Of a stretch of DNA of 64,000 nucleotides, positions 42,309 to 53,462 are shown piece after piece. The translations under genes were made by a program, and so were the position numbers. The stretch is taken from contig NZ_FOQD01000005.1 in the NCBI RefSeq assembly GCF_900113665.1, forward strand, positions 248,001 through 312,000, given 5' to 3'. The stretch's first letter is position 1; every line of letters begins with the position of its first letter. This stretch comes from Planctomicrobium piriforme (GTDB lineage Bacteria > Planctomycetota > Planctomycetia > Planctomycetales > Planctomycetaceae). The notes under the pieces are model-generated. The model ran no database searches and was not told where the DNA came from. It saw only the letters and a program-made list of their open reading frames with translations.

Positions 42309-44267
42309 ATGGCCAACGCGTTCTCCTCCAGCACAACTCATCCGGACGCATACGATTCCGTCTCCACGGTCTCGTCGCCGCAGATCGTGTCGATCAACGA
42401 CGAAGCTCAGTTGCCCTCCTTTGAAGGCAGTTGGCGCAAGCTTTGTGACCGCGCTGCCGGCCCGATCGAACAGTTTGACTGGGTGCAGGCCTGCGCCCGG
42501 ATGGAACGCCGCCGCGGCCATCAACTTGACGTCTCGATTGTGCGCTATGGCGATCGGGTTCAAGCCGCAGCCCCCCTGGCCGTCAAACGCCTTCGCGGAC
42601 TCCCCTGGCGGATGTTGCTGGGCGCCGACGTGCTGCATGAAGCGATGGATCTTCCCCACGGCAGCTGGACGGCACTGAATCAACTCGCCTCGCATCTCGC
42701 AAAGAGCCCGCTGCCGCTGGTCATCAGCCGGGTTCCCATCGAATCATCGACGCTCGTGGCCCTCCGCAAGGCATTCAATGGCCGTGGACTCATGGTCGAA
42801 CGTCCCGAAGCGGCCTGTCCTTTTTTGCCGCTGGACGCCGGGTGGGTCGAACCCTCAAAACAGCTCAACAGCCGTCGCCGCGCCGACCTCCGCCGCGCCT
42901 TGCGCCGGGCTGAAGAACTCGGTCCCGTGACCTTTGAAATCCTGACTCCGCAGTTGCAGGAAGTCTTGCCGTTGCTAGCCCAGGCCTATGAGGTCGAAGC
43001 CCGTTCGTGGAAAGGGGAGGCCAAAACGGCTCTCGCCTGCGACTCCGTCCTCCGCGAATTCTTTGAAGATTACGCGTTAGCGGCTGCAGCCCAGGGACAA
43101 CTGCGAATCTGCTTCATGCGCATTGCTCAAAAGGCAGTCGCCATGCAGATTGCCGTCGTCCAGTCCCGAAAATTCTGGTTGCTGAAGATCGGTTACGATG
43201 TCGAATACGGCCGCTGCTCACCCGGGCAGTTGCTGATGTGCGAAACCATCGCCGCTGCCGCTCGGCAGTCGCTCGACAGCTTCGAATTCCTCGGCCGCAG
43301 CGAAGCCTGGATCGACATGTGGACGTCACAGTCGCGTCCCTGCCGCTCCCTGCGATTCTATCCTTACAGCCTTGCCGGACTCTCGGCACTGGCGGTCGAC
43401 AGCTCGATCAGCCTCGCCTATCGATCCAGAAAAATGCTCTCGCAGGTCGGGCAGCGTATGCGCCGCGCGGCCGCCAAACGCTATCTCGCTGGCGAACAGA
43501 TCACCGACGCTGCTCGCGTTCAAGCTAAGATTTTGCAGGACGGAAACTTCTGTACCGTCGGTTTCTGGGATGGCGAACAGGATGATCCCCGCAAGGTGGC
43601 CGACGAATACCTGCGCGGTCTCAACCTGTTATCTCAGTCGACAGGCGACGGCTATCTCTCGATCAAGCTGCCGGCTCTGAAATCGTCCAAGGAGCTCTTG
43701 CGAGAAGTGACTGCCCGGGCTTTGGAAGCCGGCCGTCGACTGCACTTCGACGCTCTTTCTCCCGCGGAAGCGCAGGGGACGCGTGATGCTGTCGAGTCGC
43801 TGCATCGCCAGTTCCCCAATCTGCAGCTCAGTTACACACTGCCGGGCCGCTGGAAACGCAGCCTCTCAGACGCGCAATGGGCCGTCGAACAACAACTTCC
43901 CGTCCGTGTCGTCAAAGGCCAATGGGCCGACCCGGAAGATCCTCAGCGGGATCTCAGGGCTGGTTATCTCGAAGTGATCGACGCCCTCGCAGGCAAGGCC
44001 CGCCATGTCAGCGTGGCAACGCACGATCTCGAACTTGCCGCCGAGAGCATTCGACGCCTCATGGCTGCCGAAACGCCTTGCGACGTCGAACTGCTGTATG
44101 GCCTGCCGATGAAGAAGGCGATTCGTCAGGCTCAGGCGGCAAGCCTGCCGGTACGAATCTACATCCCTTACGGCCAGGCCTATCTCCCCTATGCCCTCAA
44201 CAAACTCCGCTCCCAGCCCCGCATGCTCTGGTGGCTGCTGCGCGATGCACTGAACGCTTCGTCCTAA
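42309..44267 (+). CDS. GNAT (BioF2/CelD-like) fused to a proline-dehydrogenase-like domain
   Basis: 652 residues in two parts. Residues about 25-350 are a GNAT-type acetyltransferase of the BioF2/CelD kind (WRKLCDRAAGPIEQFDWVQAC, LNSRRRADLRRALRRAEELG, QIAVVQSRKFWLLKIGYDVEYGRCSPGQLLM). Residues about 410-650 follow the monofunctional proline dehydrogenase plan: YLSIKLPAL, LHFDAL, LSYTLPGRWKRSLSD, VRVVKGQW, VATHD, ELLYGLPM, VRIYIPYGQAYLPYALNKL. The final proline-binding motif RRLKEN is NKLRSQ here, so the carboxylate-binding Arg pair is gone. I infer a flavoprotein-like barrel with a changed substrate, or a non-enzymatic barrel. The fusion is unusual. Confidence 0.8.
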   Translation: MANAFSSSTTHPDAYDSVSTVSSPQIVSINDEAQLPSFEGSWRKLCDRAAGPIEQFDWVQACARMERRRGHQLDVSIVRYGDRVQAAAPLAVKRLRGLPWRMLLGADVLHEAMDLPHGSWTALNQLASHLAKSPLPLVISRVPIESSTLVALRKAFNGRGLMVERPEAACPFLPLDAGWVEPSKQLNSRRRADLRRALRRAEELGPVTFEILTPQLQEVLPLLAQAYEVEARSWKGEAKTALACDSVLREFFEDYALAAAAQGQLRICFMRIAQKAVAMQIAVVQSRKFWLLKIGYDVEYGRCSPGQLLMCETIAAAARQSLDSFEFLGRSEAWIDMWTSQSRPCRSLRFYPYSLAGLSALAVDSSISLAYRSRKMLSQVGQRMRRAAAKRYLAGEQITDAARVQAKILQDGNFCTVGFWDGEQDDPRKVADEYLRGLNLLSQSTGDGYLSIKLPALKSSKELLREVTARALEAGRRLHFDALSPAEAQGTRDAVESLHRQFPNLQLSYTLPGRWKRSLSDAQWAVEQQLPVRVVKGQWADPEDPQRDLRAGYLEVIDALAGKARHVSVATHDLELAAESIRRLMAAETPCDVELLYGLPMKKAIRQAQAASLPVRIYIPYGQAYLPYALNKLRSQPRMLWWLLRDALNASS

Positions 44268-44280
44268 AGGGCTCAGTCGA

Positions 44281-45519
44281 TCAACCGTGCGTACGTCTGG
44301 CATCATCCGGTTCGTCTTCGATCTCGGGAATGTGCGTAAACGCAATCCGTGTTGGAGCGGCTTTTCGTACGAAATGAATGCCGCCGAAGTAGACTGAGTT
44401 GGAACCGAACTTGGTGTTGAGCTGGTCCATTGTCTGAGCCAGCCGCAGCTTCGCCTGCTCATCTTCGAACAACGGCAAGCTGACGTTTTGATTGGGGACC
44501 AGATCGTAAAACGTCACTCCCACTTGCGTCGGCCGGATGCCGCGAGGACGTGTTCGCCATAATTCGTAAAAGGCCTTGATGGCCGTGAGCGTATCCCGGC
44601 AGATTCCCAGCCCCACCGAGCCGCTCCAGCCTTCTTCGCGAAACGTCAGCGACACATAGACCTCTAGCCGCCGAGCGCTCAGATCCATCTGCCTGAGCCG
44701 GGCGGCCGCCTTGTGAATGAGCCGCACTAGCACCGCTTCCGCACCCTGATCCGTGCGCAACTCAGGCGGAAGCACATGCGAGTGTCCCACCGTCGAACGA
44801 TGCGTCGGCAGCTCCGGCAGATCATGTCCCCGCAGCCAGTGCCACCACCGCCTGCCGACGACTCCCTGCCAGATCCGCTGCATCTCGCGCTCCGACAACG
44901 CACACAAGTCGGCAACCGTCTGCACGTTGGCCCGCTGCAGCCGGGGCAGCATCCGTTTTCCAATTCCCGGCAGATCGATCAACTGCAAGGAGTGCAGCGC
45001 CTGCGGCAGATCTTCATCTCGAATCACGGTCAAGCCGTCCGGCTTCCGCATGCCCGACGCGATCTTGGCCAGGAAACGATTTGGCGCTAAGCCAATCGAA
45101 CAGCGGAGAGAAGTTCCGCACTGTTGAGCGATGGCCTGTTTGACGCGCTGGGCCAGGTCCACTGCTGCAATGGGATCAGTCTGACGGGGATCGAGCCGGC
45201 ACGACAGCTCGTCAATCGAATGCACCTGTTTGACCGGCACGCAGGAATCGACCGCCTGACGGATGCGATGGTGCATTCTCACGTACACGTCCGGCCGTGC
45301 TTCCACCACGACCAGCGATTTACAGCGTTTGGCCTGCCAGACCGGCGTCCCGCGTCGCACGCCGAGCGCCTTGGCTTCATAGCTCACGGCAATGCAACTG
45401 GTCGTGTCGACATTCACCGCCACCACCGCGACAGGCCGCCCCCTCAACTCAGGCCGGCACTGCTGCTCAACAGAGGCGAAGTAAGCATTCATGTCGACAA
45501 ACAAAACCCGCAACGGCAT
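44281..45519 (-). CDS. dinB: Y-family DNA polymerase (DinB/UmuC type)
   Basis: 412 residues from the ATG at 45519 (AGGAG six bases upstream; a GTG at 45549 lies inside the operator). Translesion polymerase. Catalytic residues are seen in LFVDMNAYFASVEQ (Asp9) and SIDELSCRLD (Asp103, Glu104). IAVSYEAKALGVRRGTPV is the fingers region; GLAPNRFLAKIASGMRKPDGLTV and LPGIGKRMLPRLQ are the palm and HhH thumb. The little-finger domain has LTFREEGWSGSVGLG. A LexA-type box overlaps the promoter, so it should be induced by DNA damage. Confidence 0.93.
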   Translation of the reverse strand: MPLRVLFVDMNAYFASVEQQCRPELRGRPVAVVAVNVDTTSCIAVSYEAKALGVRRGTPVWQAKRCKSLVVVEARPDVYVRMHHRIRQAVDSCVPVKQVHSIDELSCRLDPRQTDPIAAVDLAQRVKQAIAQQCGTSLRCSIGLAPNRFLAKIASGMRKPDGLTVIRDEDLPQALHSLQLIDLPGIGKRMLPRLQRANVQTVADLCALSEREMQRIWQGVVGRRWWHWLRGHDLPELPTHRSTVGHSHVLPPELRTDQGAEAVLVRLIHKAAARLRQMDLSARRLEVYVSLTFREEGWSGSVGLGICRDTLTAIKAFYELWRTRPRGIRPTQVGVTFYDLVPNQNVSLPLFEDEQAKLRLAQTMDQLNTKFGSNSVYFGGIHFVRKAAPTRIAFTHIPEIEDEPDDARRTHG

Positions 45520-45533
45520 CACCGGCTCCTGAA

Positions 45534-45575
45534 GTGAACATGCGTTCACTATATCGGCCAGCCAGCCTGACGCAA
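45534..45575 (-). promoter_or_regulatory. Promoter and LexA-type SOS box of dinB
   Basis: On the minus strand: TTGCGT (45575-45570), 16 bp, TATAGT (45553-45548), overlapping the perfect palindrome GTGAACGCATGTTCAC (45549-45534). GAAC-N4-GTTC is the core of the Gram-positive-type SOS box. It covers the expected transcription start. Confidence 0.85.
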
Positions 45576-45590
45576 TTCAATTTGAGTAGT

Positions 45591-45771
45591 TCTCAGTTTT
45601 CAGTCGTCAGTATTCAGTTTCCCAATCGAATCTGACGCGAGGATTACTGACTTTCGCTTTTTGTCCCGCTGGGATAACAGCGTTGGTGCCCGAGAGTTGG
45701 GCGGAGAACTCAGTCAGGATCCGGCTTGTCCGGTATCAAAACTGACAACTGATCACTGACGACTGAAAACT
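45591..45771. repeat. Heptamer inverted repeat (ACTGAAA family), long loop
   Basis: Left arm TTCTCAG/TTTTCAG/TCGTCAG/TATTCAG (45591-45620) and right arm AACTGAC/AACTGAT/CACTGAC/GACTGAA/AACT (45738-45771), separated by about 115 bp. The right arm begins seven bases beyond the SDR stop, in the same context (CGGGG..AGTTTTCAGTCGTC on the minus strand) as the copy after aroF. Confidence 0.8.
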
Positions 45772-45778
45772 CCCCCCG

Positions 45779-46546
45779 TCACATCGTCCGGATCGTCATC
45801 CCGCCATCAATCCGTAGCACCTGGCCTGTGGCGTAGGGAATCTGACCAGAGACGAGTGCCCTGACCGCCTTGCCGACGTCTTCGACTTCACCCCAGCGAC
45901 GCTGCAGAGTGAGTCCTTCGGCGATCAGCTTGTCGTATTTCTCCTGCACGCCGGAGGTCATATCGCTGCGGATCACGCCCGGTCGTACTTCGAACACGTC
46001 GATGCCATATTCCGCGAGTCGGGCGGCCCACAGCTTGGTCGCCATTCCCAGACCCGCCTTCGACAGGCAATAATCGCCCCGATTGGTGGAGACAAACTCG
46101 CCTGAGACTGACGACACGAACACGATCGTCCCGCGAAAGCCGACCGCGTTACCAGCCTGAGAGATCATCTGCCGCGCGGCCAGTTGCGTCAGGAAGAACG
46201 GCCCTTTGAGATTCACCGCCATCACGCGGTCGAATGAATCCTCTTCTGCTTCGAGCAGATCTTTCCGCCCGGGCGACGTGATCCCCGCATTGTTGATGAG
46301 AGCGTCGATACCGCCAAATTTTTCCACCGTCGTTTTAATCAATCGTTCACGGTCAGCCGCGACCCCAATGTCGCCGGCGCAATACTGCACGCTGACGTTG
46401 AAGTCGGCCAGTTCGGTCAGCGCCTCCTGCACCTGATTAGCCGGCCGCATGCCGTTGAGCATCAGGTTCCAGCCCCCCTTGGCGAGCTCGCCCGCAATCC
46501 CCCGCCCGATCCCCCGAGCACCGCCAGTAATGATCGCGACAGGCAT
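45779..46546 (-). CDS. SDR-family 3-oxoacyl-[ACP] reductase-like protein
   Basis: 255 residues from the ATG at 46546; the extra upstream codons only translate a heptamer array. Classical short-chain dehydrogenase: ITGGARGIGRGIA (cofactor loop), INNAGIT, the catalytic Ser in VFVSSVSGEFVS, Tyr in NRGDYCLSKAG with Lys four residues later, and RPGVIRSDMT. It ends ATGQVLRIDGGMTIRTM, the usual FabG-like end. It may act on an acyl chain or on a sugar or sterol-like alcohol; no neighbour decides. Confidence 0.88.
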   Translation of the reverse strand: MPVAIITGGARGIGRGIAGELAKGGWNLMLNGMRPANQVQEALTELADFNVSVQYCAGDIGVAADRERLIKTTVEKFGGIDALINNAGITSPGRKDLLEAEEDSFDRVMAVNLKGPFFLTQLAARQMISQAGNAVGFRGTIVFVSSVSGEFVSTNRGDYCLSKAGLGMATKLWAARLAEYGIDVFEVRPGVIRSDMTSGVQEKYDKLIAEGLTLQRRWGEVEDVGKAVRALVSGQIPYATGQVLRIDGGMTIRTM

Positions 46547-46551
46547 TTGTG

Positions 46552-46732
46552 AGTCCAGTGTCGGTGAGTTGAGTGTTGAGCGCTGAGTGTTGAGTGGGGG
46601 GGAGGAGTCGAGAGTCGAGAGCCTAGAAGCAGGGATCAGGGGCCAGGATTTAGGGGTTAGGGAAAATGTTGATTGCTTCCTCAATGGCCCAATGACAAAT
46701 GACCATTGACAAATGACAAATTCATTCCGTTC
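46552..46732. repeat. Composite heptamer array (four word families in series)
   Basis: Consecutive units: GAGTTGA/GTGTTGA/GCGCTGA/GTGTTGA, then GAGTCGA/GAGTCGA/GAGCCTA, then AGGGGCC/AGGATTT/AGGGGTT/AGGGAAA, then AATGACA-type units. The last part (46686-46732) is a near-identical reverse-complement copy of 63904-63950. A TGAGAGCG-AG-CGCTCTCA dyad at 46737-46754 includes the gyrA stop codon. Confidence 0.8.
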
Positions 46733-46751
46733 TTGCTGAGAGCGAGCGCTC

Positions 46752-49127
<2,376 letters not shown>

Positions 49128-49136
49128 GGCTGTTGA

Positions 49137-49192
49137 GAGGGGTTAGGGGACAGGGAATAGGGGACAGTCAGTAAGGTGCGTTTGAACGCACC
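49137..49192. repeat. Heptamer array (AGGGGAC family) and small hairpin before gyrA
   Basis: AGGGGTT/AGGGGAC/AGGGAAT/AGGGGAC/AG (49138-49168) is followed by the dyad GGTGCGTT-TG-AACGCACC (49175-49192). It lies just upstream of the gyrA ATG on the minus strand. The remainder of the gap to 49336 shows nothing clear. Confidence 0.7.
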
Positions 49193-49336
49193 ATGACGCT
49201 GCAGTTCCAGAACGACCTTCGTTTTGTCGCACTGGATGCGAGTTTTAAGAGCGTTTGATACCGGATCACCCGTCCACCGGCAATCAACCGCCCGGTTCTG
49301 GGCGATGATCAGCTTCCACATTGCTTGCAAAAAACT

Positions 49337-50038
49337 TCAGCGCCGCGTCTCGGCATGCGCGGCATGCAGCGCCACCAGCCTGGAAATCAGCATCGCGAAA
49401 TAGAACAGCGACGCCATCGCTTCTGTCAGCGTCAGCATGCGGGCGGCGTTCGAGACCGGCACGATCTCGTTAAACGAGACTCCGGTGAGCGTTGTAAAGC
49501 TGTAATACAACGCGGGAAATCCCTTCAAATTCGAGATGTCTCCCGGTCCCATCTGAATCGTAAACGAATCCGGCGCGACGCTTTCCAGCAGCAGATAGGC
49601 GAAGGTCCACAAGAGTCCCATCATCAGGAACGTGGAGACGCCTGCACAGAGCACCTGTGCGTCCACCACGGGCGCCCAGAGGATGAACCGCAAGTGATGC
49701 GCGATGATCAGCATGGCGAACGCGATGGCAGTGACCAGATAGAATGAGTTGGGAATGATGGCCGGCAGAAACTGGTGCATCCACTTGCCGGCCACCGTCG
49801 GAATCGCGAGCAGGCAGGCGATGGCGATGGTTCGGTGGTCCCCTCCGAGCGCGGGAATCGCAGAAAGCAACACCGCGGTGAGGAGCAGCGATTCGACCAC
49901 GTTGCCGTGAGCAAGGTGCTCCAGCAGCGGCGAAATGCAGAGCAGCGCCAACATCGCCGCCAGGAACAGCGCTGCGGAATACCGCGCGGCGCTGGACATC
50001 GAGGGTTCCGGCTCGACTTGCGAATCCAGTTCAGTCAT
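49337..50038 (-). CDS. Two-pore-helix ion channel family protein, atypical filter
   Basis: 233 residues with five or six hydrophobic segments (about 20-40, 48-65, 70-85, 98-120, 128-152, 207-230). The last two flank a pore loop FPALYYSFTTLTGVSFNEIVPVSNAARMLTLTE-like region (residues about 173-205), as in the Ion_trans_2 K+ channel family. The usual selectivity filter TVGYGD is replaced by TGVSFNE, so K+ selectivity is doubtful. No cytosolic RCK domain is present. Physiological role unknown. Confidence 0.75.
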   Translation of the reverse strand: MTELDSQVEPEPSMSSAARYSAALFLAAMLALLCISPLLEHLAHGNVVESLLLTAVLLSAIPALGGDHRTIAIACLLAIPTVAGKWMHQFLPAIIPNSFYLVTAIAFAMLIIAHHLRFILWAPVVDAQVLCAGVSTFLMMGLLWTFAYLLLESVAPDSFTIQMGPGDISNLKGFPALYYSFTTLTGVSFNEIVPVSNAARMLTLTEAMASLFYFAMLISRLVALHAAHAETRR

Positions 50039-50399
50039 GAATGAACGTCCCTGTCCTTCGGCTTCTCAACCTGTCGGCAAAGGGGGGTATGCTGACCGAC
50101 AAGGGAAACGAGGGCAAGGCGAAGATTTCAAGCTGATTTGGAGCGAATGCCCCCCACTTGGGCCACCAATTCGGATGACGGTTGTTCCAGCTTCGAATGC
50201 ACGCTTCCTGAGACTGAAGGCCGCAATCCATAGGGGACAGAGTGACGGCCCTTCAGGCCTTTCGGTCACGCCAGGAGGCATCTGATACCCAGGCCTTGAC
50301 GGCTTGGGCTTTCGAGTGAGGCCCCTGTGGGGCGGCTTTGATATTCGCGTCATCACCTGCCGCAAGCTCACAACGACTCTTCATTGCGATCCAGTCGCG
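50039..50399. other. Intergenic region with a palindromic repeat remnant
   Basis: 361 bp. Apart from the repeat at 50240-50340 nothing was identified; frames through it are short and unconvincing. Confidence 0.4.
50240..50340. repeat. Single-armed palindromic element (GGCCCTTCAGGCC family)
   Basis: Modules GGCCCTTCAGGCC (50247-50259), CCCAGGCCTTGACGGCTTGGG-like dyad (50288-50308) and GGCCCCTGTGGGGCGGC. The logic (short palindromes flanking a CCAGG..CTTGG dyad) resembles the 15939 and 52561 elements, but the words differ and only one arm is present. Confidence 0.55.
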
Positions 50400-51068
50400 T
50401 CATTTCCTCGCACTGAAAATCGCCGCACAGCCTGCAACTTCGACGCTCCAATCACCAAACCTGGCCGCCAGTTGCCGCTGGAGTTCGTCCAGGGAATCCT
50501 CGGAATTCGAAAAGATCCCTTTCCCGTTGTAAGCTGCCATGAGACGACGGGCTGCGAATCCACGATGAATTCCCTGCGACAACAGCGTCGACCCGAAGAC
50601 CACGCCGCCGTCGTTTAACAGCGGTCGCAGATGGTCGAAGACGACGCATTTGTCAGCGAGCCTGCCAGGCAGACAATGCAAGACGTAGTTGAGGCCGATG
50701 GAATCGAACTTCGCACCGTCAATGTCGACGGATTCCAGAACATTTCTCCGCACTGTTTGGGGAGAATATCGCGCGACCCGCTGCGCCGTCGCCGCCAGAC
50801 AATTCTCATTCAGGTCCATCAGCACCAGCCGGGGGCTCGTTGACGGAAAACGGCACTTGTCGAGAAAGAAACCTGTCCCGACCCCTACGTCCAGGTGGTT
50901 TGCCGAGACGTGGTCGTTATAGAGTTGCACGAGGCGCGAGGTGGGGCACTTCCAGATGAAACGATTGGAAAGACCGAGTACCAGCACGTCGTAGAGCGAC
51001 AACACCCGGCGGGAATAAACCGCCTGCCCGGCGTCGACGTCCTTTGGCAAAATTGGGTCGTTTAGCAT
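50400..51068 (-). CDS. Class I SAM-dependent methyltransferase
   Basis: 222 residues from the ATG at 51068 (AAGAGA upstream). SAM-binding motif I is LDVGVGTGFFLDKC (about residues 60-75), followed by LVLMDLNENCL, FDSIGLNYVLHCLPG and the post-motif LRPLLNDGGVVFGSTLL. The N-terminal helix AVYSRRVLSLYDVLVLGLSNRFIWKCP is typical of small-molecule methyltransferases of the UbiE-like superfamily. The substrate is unknown. Confidence 0.85.
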   Translation of the reverse strand: MLNDPILPKDVDAGQAVYSRRVLSLYDVLVLGLSNRFIWKCPTSRLVQLYNDHVSANHLDVGVGTGFFLDKCRFPSTSPRLVLMDLNENCLAATAQRVARYSPQTVRRNVLESVDIDGAKFDSIGLNYVLHCLPGRLADKCVVFDHLRPLLNDGGVVFGSTLLSQGIHRGFAARRLMAAYNGKGIFSNSEDSLDELQRQLAARFGDWSVEVAGCAAIFSARK

Positions 51069-51291
51069 CGTCTCTTCATTGACATGCGATTCAAATTGCG
51101 CTGGCGATGACTGCGATGTCGTATTGGAACAAGGACAGAAATGGAAGCAACGTGACAAAACGCTAATCGGCCTTAGATCCCCGGGAATGAACAGATGCCA
51201 AACCAGATTCACTGAGACTGGCGGGAGAACGCCGCATGAGCAAAGATGCTCCCCAGAACATATGTCCGGGTTTTGCGAGCGAGTTGCATTC

Positions 51292-52503
51292 ATGTCAGAG
51301 AGAAGTTCATTGTCTCGTCGACTGCTGATCGCCGGGTTTTATTTTGCTTCGCTGGCAATCGTTGCCCTCGTGACCGCTTTCCTGACTCGCAACTTCACCG
51401 GCCTGGGGCCTGTTCCAGAGCGTTCGGCATTCGCAGGCCGATTGCCGAGTACGCCTGACGGCGACCGGCGTCGATTCCAGATGTTCTACGCGACGAATCG
51501 CGACACCAGCGATCCAGCCACCTTCGCAGAGCGCGGGAGCAAACTGGGGAACACGATTTCTACCGGCGTCTTTGACGTGCGGATCGCTCCCTCAATGCCG
51601 ATCAAACCGTTCGTCTGGTTCGACTCCGAACAAATGGAATGGGCGGGCCAGAAGGAACTGCCGGAGCAGGAATTTCTGGAGCAACTGCGAACGGCTGTCG
51701 CCGCGTCTCCAAACAAGTCGGTGCTGGTCATCGTGTGGGGATTTCGAGACTGGTTTCGATCGGCGGCGCTCAAGACCGCATACACGGCTTTTGCGCTCGA
51801 CATCAATACGCCGATCATCATGTTCGACTGGCCTGGCAATCAGGGTGAAGGCCCCAACGGTTACATGGCCTCGCGCCAAGCCTCCGAAGCCTCCGCGCCG
51901 GCACTCGGACAATTTCTGACGAAAGTGCAGCGTGAATCCGGGGCGGAACGAGTCTGGCTCATGGGGAGCAGCCTCGGTTGCCAGACGATTGCCGACAGCT
52001 TCAAGTGGCTGCAGTCGCAGCCAGAACTCATTGCAGGCTTGCCGAAAATCGACCATGTCGTACTGGCCGCACCGGATGTCTCGGCCCAGGCGTTTGACGA
52101 CAAGTTCGCCGACAGCATCAAGGCGCTGTCACGTTACTTGACGGTCTACGTCAGTTCGAACGACAAGGCCCTGCTGATGAGCCACTGGCTCAATCGCGAT
52201 CGCCGGCTCGGGCGGCTCGCAGAGATTTCGGTCCCACCGGAAGAACGGGCCAGCCAGTATCAGCTTGAAGAAGGGCTCGAACTCCTCGATCTGCAGGCCG
52301 AAGAAGGGCTCAGCAATCTGTCGATGGTCGATGCGACGCCAATCAATCTGACGAGAAACCTGCACCACTTCTTCACGGACTCGCCGGAGTTCTTCGACGA
52401 TTTGTATCGCCACCTGCTGCAGCCAGACAGCATGGTCAGCCGCCGCTTGCATGCTCTGCGTGCCGGTGAAGGGCGGAACTATTGGATTCTGTGGAATGAC
52501 TGA
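51292..52503 (+). CDS. DUF900-like alpha/beta hydrolase with N-terminal membrane anchor
   Basis: 403 residues from the ATG at 51292. One transmembrane helix (RRLLIAGFYFASLAIVALV, about 9-30) anchors the protein. The DUF900 signature starts at MFYATNRDTSDP. Strands VLVIVWGFRDWF and IIMFDWPGNQGEGPNGYMASRQ lead to the nucleophile elbow LMGSSLGCQT; the usual HGF before the oxyanion is WGF here. A candidate catalytic His lies in RNLHHFFTDSPEF. Probably an envelope-bound hydrolase; substrate unknown. The start lacks a strong Shine-Dalgarno sequence. Confidence 0.82.
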   Translation: MSERSSLSRRLLIAGFYFASLAIVALVTAFLTRNFTGLGPVPERSAFAGRLPSTPDGDRRRFQMFYATNRDTSDPATFAERGSKLGNTISTGVFDVRIAPSMPIKPFVWFDSEQMEWAGQKELPEQEFLEQLRTAVAASPNKSVLVIVWGFRDWFRSAALKTAYTAFALDINTPIIMFDWPGNQGEGPNGYMASRQASEASAPALGQFLTKVQRESGAERVWLMGSSLGCQTIADSFKWLQSQPELIAGLPKIDHVVLAAPDVSAQAFDDKFADSIKALSRYLTVYVSSNDKALLMSHWLNRDRRLGRLAEISVPPEERASQYQLEEGLELLDLQAEEGLSNLSMVDATPINLTRNLHHFFTDSPEFFDDLYRHLLQPDSMVSRRLHALRAGEGRNYWILWND

Positions 52504-52560
52504 TGCTTTGAGAGCATGTTTCGAATTCGACTCCGGATTCCAACGTCAAAAAAGCTCATT

Positions 52561-52747
52561 GCCCTGAAAGGGCTGGACAGGTTAGCCCAGGGCAACGCCC
52601 TGGGGAATGCCACCAGGAACACAATTCAGCCCTGTAAGGGCGCAACAACACACTGCCTCTGTCGCGCCCTTTCAGGGCTGGTAGTTCATCACATCCTCTA
52701 TTCCCAGGGCGTTGCCCTGGGCTATGTTGTGATTGCCCTTTCAGGGC
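52561..52747. repeat. Two-armed palindromic intergenic element, copy 2
   Basis: Same architecture as 15939-16131: A (GCCCTGAAAGGGC), B (AGCCCAGGGCAACGCCCTGG), a variant A, a spacer, then A', B' and A'. It fills most of the gap 52504-52820 between convergent genes. Inner spacers differ from copy 1 while the modules are conserved. Confidence 0.85.
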
Positions 52748-52820
52748 GAGTGCATTGCATGACAACTGACGCAAGATGAACTTGCTACGCGGCGTGCTCT
52801 GGCAGGCGAATCATGAATGC

Positions 52821-53423
52821 TCACGACTTCGACTTCGCGTCGCCTGATAGAGGCGATTGATCGAAACCGACGCTGTAGCGTGTGACCTGAAACAGCAGCC
52901 AGAGCGTTAATCCCACGACCAGCAGTTCGCCCACGAGCGTGCAGAGTTCGGCAAGCAGGGTCACGATGTCGATGGCGGAAATCCAGTAGGTCCGGCTGTC
53001 GATCTCTGTCCGCATGACCGGCACGCCCCCCTGTGGAGCCTTGAGTACCAGAATCAAAAGCCGCGTCACTTCGAAGACCAGCAGGCAGATGGAAATCACG
53101 ATGCCTGCCGAACCGGCCCAGAGTCCAACCCACAGCGTCTTGATGACCGAGGTCCAGGCGGGGCGACGGGCCGGATCGGCGATGCGGCGTCCAAGACGCG
53201 TGTAGCGGTAAGACCACAGGGCGGTAAATCCGAGCAGCGCGAGCCCCAGGAACGCCACATAATCGATAAAACCAAGTGTCTCGCGAGAGCCTGTCGTCAT
53301 CCCGAAGAGGACATACAGCAGCATCGCGACGGGCAAGATGGCCAGCACTGCTTGTATCCAGAGCCCTATCCATCCCAGCCGGGAAAAGCTCTTCGCGATC
53401 TTCTGACTATGGTCCGCACTCAT
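52821..53423 (-). CDS. DUF3611-like membrane protein
   Basis: 200 residues with four predicted transmembrane helices (about 18-42, 52-72, 95-122, 150-183). The N-terminus KSFSRLGWIGLWIQAVLAILP and the segment WSYRYTRLGRRIAD followed by WVGLWAGSAGIVISI match the DUF3611 family, known mainly from cyanobacteria and plants. Function unknown. It is codirectional with the next DUF502 protein but separated by 40 bp. Confidence 0.8.
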   Translation of the reverse strand: MSADHSQKIAKSFSRLGWIGLWIQAVLAILPVAMLLYVLFGMTTGSRETLGFIDYVAFLGLALLGFTALWSYRYTRLGRRIADPARRPAWTSVIKTLWVGLWAGSAGIVISICLLVFEVTRLLILVLKAPQGGVPVMRTEIDSRTYWISAIDIVTLLAELCTLVGELLVVGLTLWLLFQVTRYSVGFDQSPLSGDAKSKS

Positions 53424-53462
53424 TGATTGCCGTCCTGGTTGTCTATATGTAGAGATGCCCGA

